A DNA stretch of 31,276 nt from Tubiluchus corallicola (GCA_030141605.1 JAQGDQ010002449.1:1-31276), one strand, 5' to 3'. Counted from the first letter of the stretch, positions 11,878 to 21,524 are shown. Notes: generated by a model not told the origin, from the letters alone. Numbers and translations: made by a program.

Positions 11878-12333
11878 TCAAGGAATATAACCCTCATCCA
11901 CAAGGACATCAATCACAGCTTTTTGAATATCAAACATAAGTCTCTCCTCAAGCTCCCCATCTTCATGATCAAGCCCCAACAGGTGCAGCAGACCGTGAAC
12001 AAAGAGCGTACCCACCTCCCTTTCAAAAGGGATGCCGGCTTCTCTGGCCTGTTTTGCGGCAGTATCAAGAGAGATAACTATATCTCCAATCAGGCCTTTT
12101 AAATCTTCGTCCTCAAGCTGTGGAAAAGATAGTACATCGGTAGCAGAGTCCTTGTCCCGAAACTCTTTGTTTAGCCCGCACATCTCTTCATCAGTCGTCA
12201 ACAGCAGAGACAATTCGATATCGTACTCATACTCCTCACTGGCTTCCAGCGTCAGGTGTGCAAGGATATCAAAAAAGTCCCCTTCAATATTGCTTGCGCA
12301 CTTATCCGTTAAAAGTATCTTACATTTTTTCAT
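11878..12333 (-). CDS. ybeY: Endoribonuclease YbeY, rRNA maturation
   Basis: A zinc-dependent RNase involved in 16S rRNA 3'-end maturation and ribosome quality control. The 151-residue protein carries the family motif [17 protein letters not shown] with ligands H113, H117 and H123, and the upstream conserved stretch [14 protein letters not shown] and [14 protein letters not shown]. Length is normal. Its start overlaps the phoH end by 14 bases; the phoH-ybeY pairing is one of the most widely conserved in bacteria. Confidence 0.97.
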   Translation of the reverse strand: MKKCKILLTDKCASNIEGDFFDILAHLTLEASEEYEYDIELSLLLTTDEEMCGLNKEFRDKDSATDVLSFPQLEDEDLKGLIGDIVISLDTAAKQAREAGIPFEREVGTLFVHGLLHLLGLDHEDGELEERLMFDIQKAVIDVLVDEGYIP

Positions 12334-13281
12334 AATTATTGTAGGCCCTAATTATTGCAGCAACAAGGGGATGCCTTATTACGTCAGTCTCATCAAATTT
12401 GACAAAGCCGATATTTTTCTCATTTTTCAAGATTTCACTCGCTTCAATCAGTCCAGAATTGATCGATCTTGGAAGATCGATCTGAGTGATATCCCCAGTT
12501 ACAACCATTTTTGTACCGGGACCTAACCTCGTTAAAAACATCTTCATCTGCAGAGGCGTAGTATTTTGCGCTTCATCCAAAATAACAAAGGCGTTATTCA
12601 GCGTCCGCCCACGCATAAACGCAAGGGGTGCTATCTCTATAACCTCCCTTTCCAACAGCCCCGAGACAAAGTTTTTGTCCATCATGGCGTACAACGCATC
12701 ATAAAGCGGTCGCAAATAGGGGTCTATCTTGTCCATCAAATCCCCGGGCAAAAAACCTAAAGCTTCACCAGCTTCCACAGCGGGTCTGGTGAGAATTATC
12801 TTAGAATCTTTTTGTTGATAAAATAGTTCACTGCCATGGATACTGCAAGATAAGTTTTCCCCGTGCCTGCTGGCCCCACTCCGAATGTGATGTCGTTTTC
12901 TTCAATCTTGCGAATATAATCCTGCTGATTCAAAGATTTTGGAGCTACATACTTTTTGCTACCTGAAACCCTGATCTTATCTGTCAAAACACTAGCTGCA
13001 TCCACATTCTTGTCAACTTTCAGCATCTTAAGAATCTGTATCACATCTTCGGTAGACACATGCTCACTTGAAGCCACAGCTTTGAGCTCGTCCATAAGCT
13101 TCAAAGCAAGAACAACATCACCATCATCACCAGTGACAGTTATCTCACCCCCAAGGGAAGATATTTCAACGTTTAGTTCTGAAGTTATCAACTTTCTATT
13201 AACATCATGAGTGCCAAAGATTGCGGGCAACAGCTCCTCCGGCACATAGATTGTGCTTCTCTTTTTATCTATTTTCGGCAA
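12320..13281 (-). CDS. phoH: PhoH-like ATPase, one-base frameshift in the middle
   Basis: A PhoH-family P-loop ATPase, proposed to act on RNA alongside YbeY. The N-terminal KH-like part (1-110) is followed by the Walker A GPAGTGKT (136-143). The frame as written stops after NYFINKK at 12796. The rest ([20 protein letters not shown], then the Walker B region [20 protein letters not shown] and GDITQIDLP) is in the next frame. One base missing from the T5 run at 12809-12813 (plus strand) restores [16 protein letters not shown] and gives 321 codons, the family size. The lesion falls between the two ATPase motifs, so the two halves alone should not work. It overlaps the upstream gene by 13 bases. 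Confidence 0.93.
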
Positions 13282-15914
13282 TTGAATTCCTCCACAATAC
13301 TCAATAGATGCATAAATTCGCCTCCATTGCCTATCTCGCCATCTATTTTGGCATCCAAGAACTTGTTCAGTATATCTGTAAAATCTGCAGAAGGCCTTAG
13401 ACCCATCTCTATTATGTCGTTCCCGCTGATATCGAGTTTGACGTCACTGTGCACTGTCAAGTAGTCCTTTATCGGTTTTTCCCCCTTCCCTTTCAGTAAT
13501 ACGCTGATGTAGAGAACAAACTCCGGGGGCAACTTCCTCAAATATCTGGCAATTTCCGATGGTTTCATTTCATCGATATTTCTGAGCTTATTTATGGTGT
13601 GTTTGGCTAAAATAACATTTTCCATCAGTTCTGTATTCATTCTATTGCCGAAAGAAAACCTCTTTGACACGTTCATGAGATCATCCTTATTTAGATCGTG
13701 AAAAAGGATGCAAAAACGAGGATACACAATGTTGAGCTTGTGATCCATCTGAACGGTATACCAATTACAAAGCTTGTCGAGCTTGCGCAAAGCTTCCTTT
13801 TTGTAGGTATTGTAAGTCAGTTTTTTATGGAAAAACCTGAATATGTCATATTCTGCCATAAGTTCGAGAGCCGTTCTGCATTTGTGCTCCTGTAGTATAT
13901 ATGACAACTCTTGAAACATCCTCGGGCCGGTGATTTTGTCAAAAAGCTCCAACTTCACAGCATGTTTCATCAATTTTGCGGTGTGGGGTCCGATTTCAAA
14001 TCCGAAACGCGCCGCAAATCTTACAGCTCTAAGACCCCTTGACGGATCATCGACAAAGCTTAAGTTGTGCAAAACCCTGATCTTGCCATCCAAAATATCC
14101 TTTTGCCCGCCAAAGAAATCGAGAAGCTGACCTTTATTATCGCCGTTTATCAAGATCGCCATGGAGTTTATGGTAAAATCCCTTCTATACAGATCATTCT
14201 TTATGGATGCGCCTTCAACCTCTGGGGTTGCAGCCGGAAATGTATAGTATTCCATACGGGATGACGCAAAATCGACACGGAATCCATCATCTAAAACCAC
14301 TACCGCGGTGCCAAATTTTGAATGTTCCGCAACTTTTGCGTTGTGCAACCTGGCATACTCCCGAGCAACAATTAACGCATCTCCCTCAACCACTATATCT
14401 ATGTCGTCGTTCTCATTCCTTATCAGCAAATCTCTGACGAAACCACCCACAACAAAAGCGTTCACCTCTAATTTGTCGCATATCTTCCCAACCCTATCCA
14501 TAACATCCAGCAACATCTTTGGCAGCCTTGCAATTATTGTGTCATATATATTTCTGCTCTTTGTCAACCCCAAGCTCGTTCTGTGGGTCTCCAAATGGGT
14601 AGGAAACTTTGACTGATTTTCATGCATAAGCTTCATAAGATCGGTGCGAGTAATAACACCTATCAAGATCCCCCCATCCTCTACCGGGAGAAGGCGTTGA
14701 TTACTGCCGAGCAATATCTCTTCTGCTTTGCTCAACGGTGTGTCAGGCTCTGCTATGCTAAATTCGATCTGCATAATAGTGTCTATACGCTCATCCTTAA
14801 ACCCATGCTTTATACCGTGAAGAATATCCTGCCTTGTGATTATGCCTACGGTTTTGCCGGACTTCACTATGGGCATGGCGTTCAGATTATTCCTCATAAA
14901 GATCTCTTTCGTCTTCTGAAACGTCTCATTGAAAGATACGCACTTTACCGGGCTATTCATATGCTCCCCCGCATAAAGAACGGCATTTATCTTCTCCTTC
15001 AACACCGACTGCAACTCCATGACAGCTTCCGGCAGCGCCATATTTTTGATCACAGCACTTGCAGCGCTCGGATGCCCGCCCCCACCAAAATGCCTGGCAA
15101 CAACAGCGACATCCACATTGGCTACGTTAGACCTACCTATCAAGAATATTCTGTCTCCACTGCGAACTAACACAAAAAGGGAGTCTAAACTCTCAATGTC
15201 CATAAGCTTATGAACGATGTACGCAAGCTCATCCACGTATTTGTCACTTGAAGCGTAACTTATATTTATCTCAATTCCGTCGATGGTGACGCTGCTCATG
15301 CTCATAAGAAGCTCGTTGAGGATGAATACCTGTTCTTTAGACATATCCCTCTTGATATAATCTGCAACGAGCGTCGGCTCTCCTCCGAATTCAAAAAGTT
15401 TCGCAGCAGCGCACATATCTCTAGTGGTAGTACTGGTAAATGTCATCAGCCCGGTATCTTCATATATTCCCATGAGGAGAAATGAAGCTTCCCAGGCTTC
15501 AATGTGCACTCCGCTATCAACGAGATGCTCCACGATCATAGTTGTCGTAGCGCCCAGCACATCTAAGCACTCATATTCTCCATCGATATCCTTATCAAAT
15601 GCCGGATGATGATCATAAATCTTCACAACCTTTGCCCTGTCGATGAGCTGCGCCAGATGCCCTACCCTTCTTCTGAGCTTGCAATCGGTAATGATAAGCT
15701 CATCAATTTCCCTATTTCCATACTCTTGGGCAAAGCTTTTCTCAGACACTACACTGATAGGCAGTGTTATATCCTCTTGCTTGATGTAATCGGAAACATT
15801 CCTTTCAGGAGGCGTGGGGAGAAAAATAATGTCCCCATCATGGAGCTTCAACGCAGCATAAGCGCTGCACACAGCATCAAAGTCAGCTTTAACATGAGTT
15901 ATAACAACCTTCAT
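13269..15914 (-). CDS. DHH phosphoesterase - CBS pair - tRNA nucleotidyltransferase (class II) fusion protein
   Basis: An 881-residue three-part protein. Residues 1-305 are a DHH/DHHA1 phosphoesterase with D11 and D13 (KADFDAV), D77 (ITDCK), D101-H-H103, D153 and G277-GGGH281, as in NrnA-type nanoRNases. Residues about 318-432 are two CBS domains. Residues about 455 onward are a class II poly(A) polymerase/tRNA nucleotidyltransferase with GGFVRD (490-495), catalytic D504 and D506, YRRDFTINSMA and DDPSRGLRAVRFAARFGFEI. No C-terminal HD domain is evident. The fusion is known, as I recall, from Aquificae, deltaproteobacteria and Deferribacteres; whether this one adds CCA or only A or CC is not decidable here. 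I chose ATG 15912-15914, which shares one base with the xer stop (TGATG), over an ATG 12 codons upstream. Confidence 0.92.
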   Translation of the reverse strand: MKVVITHVKADFDAVCSAYAALKLHDGDIIFLPTPPERNVSDYIKQEDITLPISVVSEKSFAQEYGNREIDELIITDCKLRRRVGHLAQLIDRAKVVKIYDHHPAFDKDIDGEYECLDVLGATTTMIVEHLVDSGVHIEAWEASFLLMGIYEDTGLMTFTSTTTRDMCAAAKLFEFGGEPTLVADYIKRDMSKEQVFILNELLMSMSSVTIDGIEINISYASSDKYVDELAYIVHKLMDIESLDSLFVLVRSGDRIFLIGRSNVANVDVAVVARHFGGGGHPSAASAVIKNMALPEAVMELQSVLKEKINAVLYAGEHMNSPVKCVSFNETFQKTKEIFMRNNLNAMPIVKSGKTVGIITRQDILHGIKHGFKDERIDTIMQIEFSIAEPDTPLSKAEEILLGSNQRLLPVEDGGILIGVITRTDLMKLMHENQSKFPTHLETHRTSLGLTKSRNIYDTIIARLPKMLLDVMDRVGKICDKLEVNAFVVGGFVRDLLIRNENDDIDIVVEGDALIVAREYARLHNAKVAEHSKFGTAVVVLDDGFRVDFASSRMEYYTFPAATPEVEGASIKNDLYRRDFTINSMAILINGDNKGQLLDFFGGQKDILDGKIRVLHNLSFVDDPSRGLRAVRFAARFGFEIGPHTAKLMKHAVKLELFDKITGPRMFQELSYILQEHKCRTALELMAEYDIFRFFHKKLTYNTYKKEALRKLDKLCNWYTVQMDHKLNIVYPRFCILFHDLNKDDLMNVSKRFSFGNRMNTELMENVILAKHTINKLRNIDEMKPSEIARYLRKLPPEFVLYISVLLKGKGEKPIKDYLTVHSDVKLDISGNDIIEMGLRPSADFTDILNKFLDAKIDGEIGNGGEFMHLLSIVEEFNCRK

Positions 15915-16918
15915 CAGCCCCTGCCCTTGGTGGAGTATCTCGGATGACAACTTAGCAGAGCATTCCTCTTGCTGTCATCCACGACGTGGGTATAGTTTTC
16001 CGTTGTGGATATGCTCTCATGTCCCAAAAACCTCTGTATAGTGCGTAAATCTGCACCGCCGCTCAAGAGATGCGTGGCAAACGAATGCCTCAACGTATGA
16101 GGTGAGATATCCTTTTCGATGCCTGCGGACTTGCAATATTTTTTTATGAGCAACCATACATATTGCCTGCTTATTTTTTCGCCGCGAGAGTTCAAAAACA
16201 TAATGCCGTTATCCGATTTCTTCACAAAATAATTCCGACGTACGCCTAAATAGTTCTCTATCCGTTCCGACAGAGAACTGTAGAAGGGGATAATCCTTTC
16301 TTTGTTTCCCTTGCCAAAAACCTTCACTATGCCCCGCTTGAAGTCTATATCACTAATCTTCATGCCGACGAGCTCGCTAACCCTGATCCCTGTGGCGTAC
16401 ATCATCTCTATCATGATTCTGTCCCGCAGTCCCAAGTGAGAGTTAGCATCCGGAGCATTCATCAGACTGTCAACTTCATCAAAGCCCAGAAAAGATGGAA
16501 GCTTGTCCCACTTAAGGGGTTTGCTCACAAAGTGTACCGGGTTGTCACCACACAGCCTGTCTGTTATCAGAAAATCATAATAGCATCCGATACCAGACAA
16601 TCTTCTCAGCATGCTCTCAATGGAGAGGTTTTGACTGCGCATATATTTCATAAAGTTGATAATGGTCTCAGGAGAAGCTTTATACACAGAATCTGCCCGT
16701 AGCTCAAACGCTTCAACGACAACTCTGTCAAGAAGCTCTTTTGACGGGGTGCTTGGAAAGCGCTCAGGATAGACATCTATACACATAAAGTAGAGTAGAG
16801 AATAAAGATCCAAAGTATAGGCTTTGATCGTGTTTTCGCTCAAAGCCAGCTCCATTCTTAGGTAGTCTTCGTAGTGTTTTATATAGTCTCTTACTCTTTT
16901 CAGTTCCACGCCGCCCAT
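15914..16918 (-). CDS. Tyrosine recombinase of the XerC/XerD type
   Basis: A 334-residue site-specific recombinase, probably for chromosome dimer resolution at dif. The N-terminal SAM-like domain (LRMELALSENTIKAYTLDLY) precedes the catalytic domain with R179 (ATGIRVSEL), K203 (GKGNKERIIP), H274-x2-R277 (HTLRHSFATHLLSGGADL), H300 (FLGHESI) and Y309 (YTHV). It exceeds the usual 295-305 residues because of an insert at about residues 48-78 in the N-terminal domain. The ATG at 16916-16918 lies only 6 bases after a good -10 box, so either the mRNA is leaderless or a GTG three codons in is used. It heads the operon. XerC and XerD cannot be told apart reliably here. Confidence 0.9.
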   Translation of the reverse strand: MGGVELKRVRDYIKHYEDYLRMELALSENTIKAYTLDLYSLLYFMCIDVYPERFPSTPSKELLDRVVVEAFELRADSVYKASPETIINFMKYMRSQNLSIESMLRRLSGIGCYYDFLITDRLCGDNPVHFVSKPLKWDKLPSFLGFDEVDSLMNAPDANSHLGLRDRIMIEMMYATGIRVSELVGMKISDIDFKRGIVKVFGKGNKERIIPFYSSLSERIENYLGVRRNYFVKKSDNGIMFLNSRGEKISRQYVWLLIKKYCKSAGIEKDISPHTLRHSFATHLLSGGADLRTIQRFLGHESISTTENYTHVVDDSKRNALLSCHPRYSTKGRG

Positions 16919-16924
16919 CCAGTT

Positions 16925-16953
16925 ATGATATTACACAGCGGTTGACAAGTCAA
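16925..16953 (-). promoter_or_regulatory. Strong sigma-70-like promoter of the xer operon, with an overlapping palindrome
   Basis: Minus-strand TTGACT (16948-16953), a 17-base spacer and TATCAT (16925-16930) each match five of six consensus bases. The -10 box ends 6 bases before the xer ATG. A 12-base palindrome TTGACAAGTCAA (16942-16953) covers the -35 box and could be an operator. Confidence 0.65.
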
Positions 16954-17118
16954 ACAAATATCCCACCCACAAAAATCTTTACCCATCCGACTGGATCAAA
17001 CCGAACAATCTTGACAAACATACCATTCACCACACAGTCAATGAAGGGTCGACATTGCAATCATTTCAAACACAATATCTTAAAACGTGAATCCTTGGTT
17101 AATATTCGCAATAAAAAG

Positions 17119-17148
17119 TTGCATTTTATATTTATTTGCCGTTATAAT
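17119..17148 (+). promoter_or_regulatory. Putative promoter of the malic enzyme gene
   Basis: TTGCAT (17119-17124), an 18-base AT-rich spacer and a perfect TATAAT (17143-17148). It leaves an untranslated leader of about 90 bases before the GGAGGT and ATG at 17247. No riboswitch-like fold was recognised in the leader. Confidence 0.5.
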
Positions 17149-17246
17149 TCCATTCTCGGGTTTGTGTGGAAACTTGCAACATTCCTCTTAAACCCCAAGC
17201 ACGACGAATGATTACAATTCTGTACATATATTTTTTGGAGGTAGAC

Positions 17247-18542
17247 ATGGACAAAAATGAAATGAAGAAGTTGGCACTTGAAATGCACGAGACTTATCCT
17301 AAGGGAAAGCTGGAAGTTATCCCCACTAAGTCATGTATTACTCAAAAAGACCTTTCGCTCGCTTACTCTCCGGGAGTAGCTTACCCCTGTCTTGAGATTG
17401 AAGAAGATCCTGCAAATGCTTACAGGTATACGAACAAGGGCAACCTTGTAGCCGTTATATCCAATGGAACCGCAGTTCTTGGGCTCGGAAACATTGGCGC
17501 AATGGCTGGTAAACCTGTGATGGAGGGCAAAGCTCTCCTTTTTAAGAGGTTTGCCGATATTGATTCTTTTGACATAGAACTTGAGACTGAGGATTCAGAA
17601 GAGATAATCAGGGCGTGTGAATTGATGCAGCCGACTTTTGGCGGAATAAACCTTGAAGACATAAAAGCTCCTGAATGCTTCCACATTGAAGAAGAGTTGA
17701 AGAAGCGACTCAACATCCCTGTATTTCACGATGATCAACACGGCACAGCAGTAATAGCATCCGCCGGTATACTAAACGCCTTGGAAATAGTTGACAAAAA
17801 GATCGATGCGGTCAAGGTCGTAATAAGCGGAGCTGGAGCAAGTGCTATATCTGTGGCAAAACTTTTTGTACTCATCGGCATGAAGAAGGAAAATATCACC
17901 ATGTTTGACAGCAAAGGTGCAATCTACAAGGGCCGCACCGAAGGTATGAACAAGTATAAGGAAGAGTTTGCTTCAGGTTCCGAAAATATCAGCATGGCAG
18001 ATGCTGCAAAGGGAGCTGACATCATGATCGGCCTATCCCAAAAAGGGATGTTCACCAAAGATATGGTTAAGAACATGGCAGCTAACCCCATAATATTTGC
18101 CATGGCAAACCCCGATCCTGAAATAACTCCGGATGAGGCAAACTCCGTGAGAGATGACCTGATCATAGGCACAGGACGCTCTGATTACCCCAATCAGGTG
18201 AACAACGTTCTCTGTTTTCCATTCCTGTTCAGAGGTGCTTTGGATGTTGAAGCCACAGACATAAATGAAGAGATGAAGATCGCTGCCACCTACTCCCTCG
18301 CAAAGCTTGCAAAAGAGCCGGTGCCATCCGAAATATGCAAAGCTTACGGAGTGGATAGCCTAACCTTTGGTAAAGACTACATAATACCAAAACCATTTGA
18401 CCCGAGAGTGCTCGATTACATGGCTCCAGCAGTCGCAAAAGCTGCCATGGAGACTGGTGTTGCGAGAAAGCAGATAAAAGATTTCGGCGAATATGCAAAA
18501 GATCTTGCAGAAAGAGCGAAAAATATCCAAAAATTACTGTAA
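17247..18542 (+). CDS. NAD(P)-dependent malic enzyme (malate to pyruvate and CO2)
   Basis: Oxidatively decarboxylates malate to pyruvate. The 431-residue protein is the short bacterial form without the C-terminal phosphotransacetylase domain. Visible motifs are the catalytic tyrosine in SLAYSPGVAYPC (Y40), the lysine region GNIGAMAGKPVMEGKALLFK (K95), the metal ligands in FGGINLEDIKAPECF and FHDDQHGTAV, and the Rossmann motif ISGAGASAISVAKLF. The ATG at 17247 follows GGAGGT by 5 bases; an upstream frame extension to 17166 lacks support. It is monocistronic, ending at a strong terminator. The nearby TRAP and SulP transporters suggest that it processes imported C4-dicarboxylates. NAD versus NADP preference is not determined. 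Confidence 0.95.
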   Translation: MDKNEMKKLALEMHETYPKGKLEVIPTKSCITQKDLSLAYSPGVAYPCLEIEEDPANAYRYTNKGNLVAVISNGTAVLGLGNIGAMAGKPVMEGKALLFKRFADIDSFDIELETEDSEEIIRACELMQPTFGGINLEDIKAPECFHIEEELKKRLNIPVFHDDQHGTAVIASAGILNALEIVDKKIDAVKVVISGAGASAISVAKLFVLIGMKKENITMFDSKGAIYKGRTEGMNKYKEEFASGSENISMADAAKGADIMIGLSQKGMFTKDMVKNMAANPIIFAMANPDPEITPDEANSVRDDLIIGTGRSDYPNQVNNVLCFPFLFRGALDVEATDINEEMKIAATYSLAKLAKEPVPSEICKAYGVDSLTFGKDYIIPKPFDPRVLDYMAPAVAKAAMETGVARKQIKDFGEYAKDLAERAKNIQKLL

Positions 18543-18553
18543 ATTGTGAATGA

Positions 18554-18585
18554 TGAACGCCCCAAGCCGGGGCGTTCATTCTTTT
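18554..18585. terminator. Rho-independent terminator between the malic enzyme gene and sulP
   Basis: A perfect 10-base stem, TGAACGCCCC (18554-18563) and GGGGCGTTCA (18569-18578), has a 5-base loop and is followed on the plus strand by TTCTTTT. The sulP stop codon (18576-18578) lies within the right arm, so the stem probably serves both convergent genes, though the T tract favours the plus strand. Confidence 0.88.
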
Positions 18586-20260
18586 AACCCGCCAGAAATG
18601 CCACTTAACTCTTTCGACAATATTGGAGCTCGCTTGTGCATACCGTGGGATATGTCTGCGGCATGTTTTAGTGCATCCTGCCTGCTTTTGTGTATGTGAC
18701 TCGGCGTTAAACTCTTCAGCGCATCAAAGCTTTCCAGCGTCTCCCTGATGTTGGAAGAGAGCCCCACCACCAAAATATGCTTATTTGCGCCCTGCACCCT
18801 TGATATAACATCTTCCAGGGCTACAGACGTGGTGCTGTCTATCATATTCACTTTGCTCATATCAAGCACCATGACATCATATTGCCTTACCCTTTCAATC
18901 TCTTTACCATGCCTCAGTCTGCACCGAAACTCATAGGCCCTTCCATAGAAATAAGCACAATTCTGCCCCTGTTTTGCTTCAATATCTCTTTTTCGATCCC
19001 TTCGAGTAGACTATCCTCATGCTCCTCGATCTCCTTAATGCTGTCGAGCTGCAGGTCTGCCATACGTTTTGTAAGCAACAAACTGGACAACACCACCCCC
19101 ACCACAACAGCGACGATTAGATTGACAAACACCGTCAGGAACAGCACCGTCAACATAAAAAAGATATCCGAACGAGGAGCCCTGTGTATACGTCTCAAAT
19201 ATCCCCAATCTATTATATCTATACCAACCTTAATGAGCATCCCCGCCAAAACCGCGTACGGGATATAACTCGCCATCCCCCCCAAACCCAAAACAAGAGC
19301 TAACAATATCATCGAATGAGTAATGCCAGAGATCGGACTTCGTCCACCCGTCTGAATATTTGTCACCGTACGCATGGTTGCTCCTGCTCCCGGGAGACCT
19401 CCAAAGGCACCTGCCACCATATTACCTATACCTTGTCCCACAAGTTCTTTATTAGGGTCGTGCTGCACTTGTGTTATATTTTCTGCCACCAGTGATGTCA
19501 AAAGGCTGTCAATACTACCGAGCAGAGCCAAGATAAGGGCTGACGTAATCATGTCTTGCACAAGATCAACAGATAGCGTAGGCATATATATGTCGGGCAG
19601 ACCACTGGGAATGGCACCGAGCGTCTCAGCATCTTTCAAAACAAAACCCACAACAAGCGCACCAACAATGAGCGCAAATAAAGGCGCAGGAAAGACGGTA
19701 TTTATACGATTTGGCATGAATAAAATAATCGCAAAAGCCATAAGACCTGCAAAAAATGAGTGAAGATTTATCCCCTTCATCTGTTCCGGCAATGCCTTCA
19801 AAGCATCTAAAACGCCATCCGGAGGCAAAACATAACCCATAAGAGGAGCAAGCTGAAGTATTATGATGATACACCCGATGCCGGTCATAAAGCCAGAAAT
19901 TACGGGAAAAGATATCAGAGATATATACCTGCCCAGCTTGAGGACACCAAACATTACCTGAAATAGACCAGCCAATATTATGATAGTGAACACAATTCCC
20001 AAATTTTCATGATATTTGGCAACGATCGACGCCATAACAACGGTCATAGGACCAGTAGGCCCGGATATTTGACTAGGCGTACCTCCAAAAACTGCAGCAA
20101 AAAAACCGATGCAGATAGCTCCGTATATTCCCGCCATGGGGCCTATACCAGAAGCCACCCCAAATGCTAAAGCAAGAGGCAACGCCACTATGGCGACGGT
20201 TATGCCACCGTAGATGTCGCCCTTCAGGTTGTCAATACGAAAGTCGTTCAAAATATTCAT
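18576..20260 (-). CDS. SulP (SLC26) family anion transporter with STAS domain, one-base frameshift before STAS
   Basis: An inner-membrane SulP transporter of about 561 residues after repair. The membrane domain has the start NLKGDIYGGITVAIVALPLA, GPMAGIYGAICIGFFAAVFG, the GTPSQISGPTGPM motif and a further conserved PGAGATMRTVTNIQTGGRSP. SulP substrates include sulfate, bicarbonate and C4-dicarboxylates (DauA type); none can be assigned by sequence alone. The frame as written stops at 18914 after EGPMSFGAD. RHGKEIERVRQYDVMVLDMS and the STAS core continue in another frame, so one base is missing near 18914-18916. I start at the ATG at 20258-20260 (MNILNDFRID), preceded by GAAGAG; the longer frame to 20326 covers the promoter. 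Confidence 0.9.
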
Positions 20261-20298
20261 ACAATAACTCTTCAAAAAGGAACGGCGAATGACTAGAC

Positions 20299-20326
20299 AG
20301 TATGATATACAGCAACCCAAAGTCAA
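20299..20326 (-). promoter_or_regulatory. Putative sulP promoter
   Basis: Minus-strand TTGACT (20321-20326), a 16-base spacer and CATACT (20299-20304), about 40 bases before the chosen ATG. TATCAT a few bases upstream is a rival -10 box. Confidence 0.45.
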
Positions 20327-20442
20327 GAAGTTATTAAAAACTTAATAATGCGCCTCCAAATCCAAACTAAATAGCGCTAAATTCTCATAAATAAACTGGT
20401 CGGCGACAAGACACTTTAAAAAAAGAATTTCTTAAGACAGTT

Positions 20443-20471
20443 TTGACAAAAATAAAGTTTTGTGCCACAAT
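20443..20471 (+). promoter_or_regulatory. Putative promoter of the first dctP gene
   Basis: A perfect TTGACA (20443-20448), a 17-base spacer and CACAAT (20466-20471). About 80 bases of leader follow before GGAGG and the ATG at 20553. It is divergent from the sulP promoter. I saw no convincing sigma-54 element. Confidence 0.55.
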
Positions 20472-20552
20472 ATCAAAAAATGTTTAAAAAAGCGCAACAT
20501 ATCTCGTTCAAGCTCATTGCGGCTTTACTGACAAGGATGGAGGTTTGAAATC

Positions 20553-21524
20553 ATGGGGAAATTCACAACTATGATCGTACTGGGGGTACTGTTTACGATC
20601 ACACCTTTTGCACTATTTGCAAAAAAGACTGTGTGGAAATTCGGTCACATATCGAATGAAGAACATCAATGGCATAAAACAGCTGTATTTTTTGCAGAAG
20701 AGGTTGCAAAAAGAACGAATGGCGAGATAGAGATAAGGATCTATCCGAACAGCACCTTAGGCAGCGAAGTTGACGTCATAAAGCAGGTTCAGATAGGAAC
20801 TGCAGATATATCGTTAACAGGCGAAGCTATGCAAAACTGGGCTCCTATCACTGCTTTGACAGCTGTTCCTTATGCTTTTAAGGATGATGAGCATATGAAG
20901 AAGGTTATTACCGGCGACATTGGAGAAAAGATAGCGGATGAGATGAAAGCTAAAATTGGCATCATGCCGATCTATTATCATCTGAGGGCTCCGCGCAACC
21001 TGACATCCAACAAGCCCATACGCAAGCCTTCTGACATGCAGGGTTTCGTTTTGCGCGTTCCTCCCGTACCTCTCTTCATATCATTTTGGGAAAGTGTCGG
21101 GGCAAAACCTACGCCCATGTCATTTAACGAAGTGTTCACCGCTCTGCAGCAGGGAGCCATAGAGGGGCAGGACAATCCGGATGCACTCATATTGTCGGCG
21201 GGTTTTTATGAAGTGCAGAAATACCTCAATGAGAGCGAACATGTAAGGCAGTGGGTATACGTATCTATCGGCGTAAAACAGTTCAACTCCGTAAGTTCAG
21301 AAAAGCAAAAAGCGATACTCGCAGCAGCAGAAACCACGCAAGAATATGCCAACAAATTGCATGTAGAGGAACAATTGGAAAATAGAAAAAGACTGCTAAA
21401 TGAGGGAATGGAGATAATAGAGGTAGACCAAGACGCATTTAGAATAGCCGGTACGCCCGGCATAAAGAAGAGCTTGAGTGAGGAAAATTATAAATTATAC
21501 GAAAAGATGCTTGAACTGGAATGA
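20553..21524 (+). CDS. dctP: TRAP transporter substrate-binding protein DctP (first copy)
   Basis: Periplasmic solute receptor of a tripartite ATP-independent transporter. The 323-residue protein has a signal peptide (about 1-23, ending ALFA) and the DctP fold. Typical stretches are EEVAKRTNGEIEIRIYPNST with LGSEVDVIKQVQIGTADISL, the ligand-carboxylate arginine region LRAPRNLTSNKPIRKPSD and LRVPPVPLFISFWESVGAKP, and FNEVFTALQQGAIEGQDNPD. These place it in the DctP/TRAP dicarboxylate receptor family, so C4-dicarboxylates are the best guess. GGAGG lies 9 bases before the ATG. A second, closely related receptor follows, then dctQ and dctM. Confidence 0.94.
   Translation: MGKFTTMIVLGVLFTITPFALFAKKTVWKFGHISNEEHQWHKTAVFFAEEVAKRTNGEIEIRIYPNSTLGSEVDVIKQVQIGTADISLTGEAMQNWAPITALTAVPYAFKDDEHMKKVITGDIGEKIADEMKAKIGIMPIYYHLRAPRNLTSNKPIRKPSDMQGFVLRVPPVPLFISFWESVGAKPTPMSFNEVFTALQQGAIEGQDNPDALILSAGFYEVQKYLNESEHVRQWVYVSIGVKQFNSVSSEKQKAILAAAETTQEYANKLHVEEQLENRKRLLNEGMEIIEVDQDAFRIAGTPGIKKSLSEENYKLYEKMLELE

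Larger units (their letters stand above)
16919..17246. other. Divergent intergenic region between xer and the malic enzyme gene
   Basis: 328 bases without a convincing gene. It holds the xer promoter at its left end and the malic enzyme promoter and ribosome binding site at its right. The middle (about 16960-17110) is A/C-rich on the plus strand and shows no hairpin, tRNA or repeat that I can recognise. Its TTGACA at about 17011 has no matching -10 box. Confidence 0.6.

Noticed and set aside
15914-16918. Tyrosine recombinase as an integrase of a mobile element
   Set aside because: It is embedded in a housekeeping operon with coupled neighbours, has no att repeats or cargo, and its sequence is Xer-like.
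20472-20552. Sigma-54 promoter before dctP
   Set aside because: No GG-N10-GC element with the right neighbours was found; a TTGACA-17-CACAAT promoter explains the site better.
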